Positions 61,933 through 64,000 of a stretch of 64,000 nt of DNA are shown here, piece after piece (position 1 is the first letter of the stretch; each line of letters opens with the position of its first letter). Location of the stretch: contig JAPXFY010000015.1 of NCBI GenBank assembly GCA_030674185.1, positions 16,665,517 through 16,729,516 on the forward strand, written 5' to 3'. The stretch is from Monoplex corrugatus (taxonomy: Eukaryota > Mollusca > Gastropoda > Littorinimorpha > Ranellidae). Below the pieces are notes generated by a model. It worked only from the letters and a program-made list of their open reading frames with translations, did not search any database and was not told the origin of the DNA. A program made the translations under genes and the position numbers.

Positions 61933-62062
61933 ATGTTGTGTGTGTGTTTCTGTGTGTTTCTGCGTCTCTCTCTCTCTCTCTCTCTCTCTGTTATCGTGGG
62001 CTGATTGAGTTTTATGTTTTGTTTTGTTTTGCGTCAACGCAGTGCACTGCCACCTTTGTGCG

Positions 62063-62069
62063 TGCGTGC

Positions 62070-62155
<86 letters not shown>

Positions 62156-62160
62156 GCGCA
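62063..62160. repeat. (TG)n microsatellite
   Basis: GTGC then TG tract of about 90 bases. Confidence 0.95.
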
Positions 62161-62882
62161 CGTACGTGTGTGCTGTAGTACTCTATCTTTCAAGTACAAA
62201 CATCTCTTCTCCCTTCCCCTCCCTCTCTTGAGACTTAATAAATTATTCCATCATCCAACATTTACGAATATAGGGCAGAACCCCCAGCATCCCAACAGGG
62301 GGTAAAGTGCACATAGAAATGTTTGAGTGCGATCGGTCAGTCTTGAATAAATGTCTATTTAAACATCGAAGTACTCAACAAGGCGAGATTATCCTGCGAG
62401 TTACAGCAAAATGAAAACACAACAACAAAAACAACAGCAAAACCAACCCTGTACATGTCTAAAAGGACTGGCCCAATGTTGGGGCCTCCATAACAAAACA
62501 AGCCTAAATGGATTTTTAAGCCATACGATGAAATTACAAGTATTGCCCGACCACTTTTTTTAAGAAGCTAGATTCTTTCATGTCAGGCAGAAGGAGAGAA
62601 TCAGACGTCAAGTCTGGCATGACACAGGTGTACCCGACACGTGAAAGACACATCTAGTGCTACGTTGAAACCCTCGTTTCTGTCACTGACCTTGTTTGAG
62701 AAAGAAATAAGGAATCTGGGTCAACGAGTTAACTATCGGTGTATATGGGGATGTTTTGTCTGCGGTTCTGTGGTCTCGCTGGGTGGCTGTCTATCTCCTA
62801 CTTTTAACCGCTATATTTTCAGGCTGCCTCTCAGAAATGTCCCATCAATTGCAAGGAGGTTAGCGGTTGAGAGGGTAGGTTG

Positions 62883-63003
<121 letters not shown>

Positions 63004-63099
63004 TATGCGTCATTTAGACGGTAACAACAAAGGAATTGTGTCACCCTGCAATGAAAAATCAACATGGACTGATAAATCATTAAGAAAAAGGAGAAAGGA

Positions 63100-63212
63100 A
63101 ACAGACCCCTTGCTCTATGGACTTACAGGAGAAATACGAAACAGACCCTTTACAGGAGAAATACGAAACAGACCCTTTGCTCTACGGACTAACAGGAGAA
63201 ATACACATATGC
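63100..63212. repeat. Short tandem repeat
   Basis: 'acaggagaaatacgaaacag' + 'accctttgctctacgg' repeated about three times with a shortened middle copy. Confidence 0.85.
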
Positions 63213-63519
63213 TTATGCGCCACGTATTCTACGACATGGCTCATTGCATCATACGGACAGCATCATCTAGCAAGTGTAGTTCATCCGCTGGAATTCCAAA
63301 GGTTCTCATATGCCGTTCTCGTATAAACATATTTTAACCCTTTCTATCTTCTTCATCCTATCCTCAAATGAGTAAAAATTTTATGGCCATGGTAAGGACG
63401 TGTCTACTTCTTTTTCTTTTATTTATTTTTTATCTACGCGGATTGATTGGTTCTTTTGATAAAACCGTAGACTCAAAGTGACTCAAGATGTAATAGCTCT
63501 AGTTCAGTCCTAGCCCAGG

Positions 63520-63750
63520 ACATTAAAAACTGGCCTGTCCGCTGCCCATCTTAATATTTCCATCATTCTGCAGGTGTCCACTTAGTGTTTTGCACGTCCC
63601 TCAACCCCTCTTCCCTATTTTAAGACCATGCCAGAGTTTATGGTTTTGCGCAGGCTCAGGGAGTCTGTCAGATCAACACTGGTAGATATGGGGAGCGCAT
63701 ACGGACCTGTTCAAGTGCAAATAATCTTGAACAAACTCCTTATTCCAAAC
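63520..63750 (+). mobile_element. SINE-like repeat, family A (copy 7, inverted)
   Basis: Reverse complement of the family: 'gctgcccatcttaatatttc', 'caggctcagggagtctgtca' and 'cttgaacaaactccttattc'. It lacks the tRNA-like end. Confidence 0.75.
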
Positions 63751-64000
63751 TCTCCTTCTCCCTATCCACTAGCTTCCAGAAGATGAAGCACAGGATGAGG
63801 GTGTAGAAGAAGGGTTAATAACGGCCTACGTCAGTTTCAGTTTCTATGCGCTTATTTAATCGTCAGCAACATAACATTATTCTGTGTGTAACATTTCTCC
63901 AGCTTGTCAGGCAAGACTGCAAGCTTGATGTGTTTACAACAGTATTACAGAAAGGAAGCCTGTCTGGTTTTCAACTTATCGTGCAAGCCCAGAACTGGAG

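Noticed and set aside
61565..62305. Plus-strand frames of 90-170 codons near TG tracts
   Set aside because: Composition is almost entirely Val-Cys repeats flanked by low-complexity sequence, with no domain signal.

Overview
This is a stretch of animal nuclear genome, most likely from a marine mollusc (probably a gastropod). Evidence: two genes with many short GT-AG exons, long introns full of TG/CA microsatellites, several tRNA-derived SINE families, pieces of LINE and piggyBac elements, and large minisatellite arrays. The species call is an inference from general character and rests on no diagnostic marker.

Layout. (1) Bases 760-15049, plus strand: the last ten exons of CSTF1, the WD40 subunit (CstF-50) of the cleavage stimulation factor. 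The joined exons give 370 residues plus stop, ending as the animal protein does. The first ~60 residues lie left of the window. Its introns hold a decayed piggyBac element with intact TTAA borders, SINE copies, and a LINE 3' end with a ~34-38 bp target-site duplication just before the last exon. (2) Bases 15050-27375: 3' flank and intergenic DNA without a recognisable gene. It holds two candidate poly(A) signals for CSTF1, a palindromic TTAA-flanked MITE, minisatellites and SINE copies. (3) Bases 27376-57744, minus strand: nineteen exons of an M13-family zinc metallopeptidase (neprilysin / endothelin-converting-enzyme type). They cover nearly the whole extracellular domain, with [18 protein letters not shown] and HSPGRFR motifs and a C-terminal CVVW. 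The cytosolic and transmembrane exons are not seen. (4) Bases 57745-64000: 5' side of the peptidase gene, with a SINE carrying a perfect B box, a LINE fragment and long TG tracts. The two genes converge tail to tail; nothing suggests a shared function.

The most unusual theme is tandem amplification at splice junctions. Intron 2 of the peptidase gene holds about 66 copies of a 35-bp unit that resembles the exon-2 donor next to it, and about half carry a consensus GTAAGT. The same intron has a repeat tract with acceptor-like sequence towards its 3' end. Exon 18's end is triplicated with an exact 70-bp period. A CSTF1 exon start has a decayed upstream duplicate 149 bp away. A 48-bp, 16-codon satellite of about 43 copies abuts exon 4, and a 117-bp repeat is open in frame into exon 17. 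Whether this affects splicing cannot be told from sequence alone.
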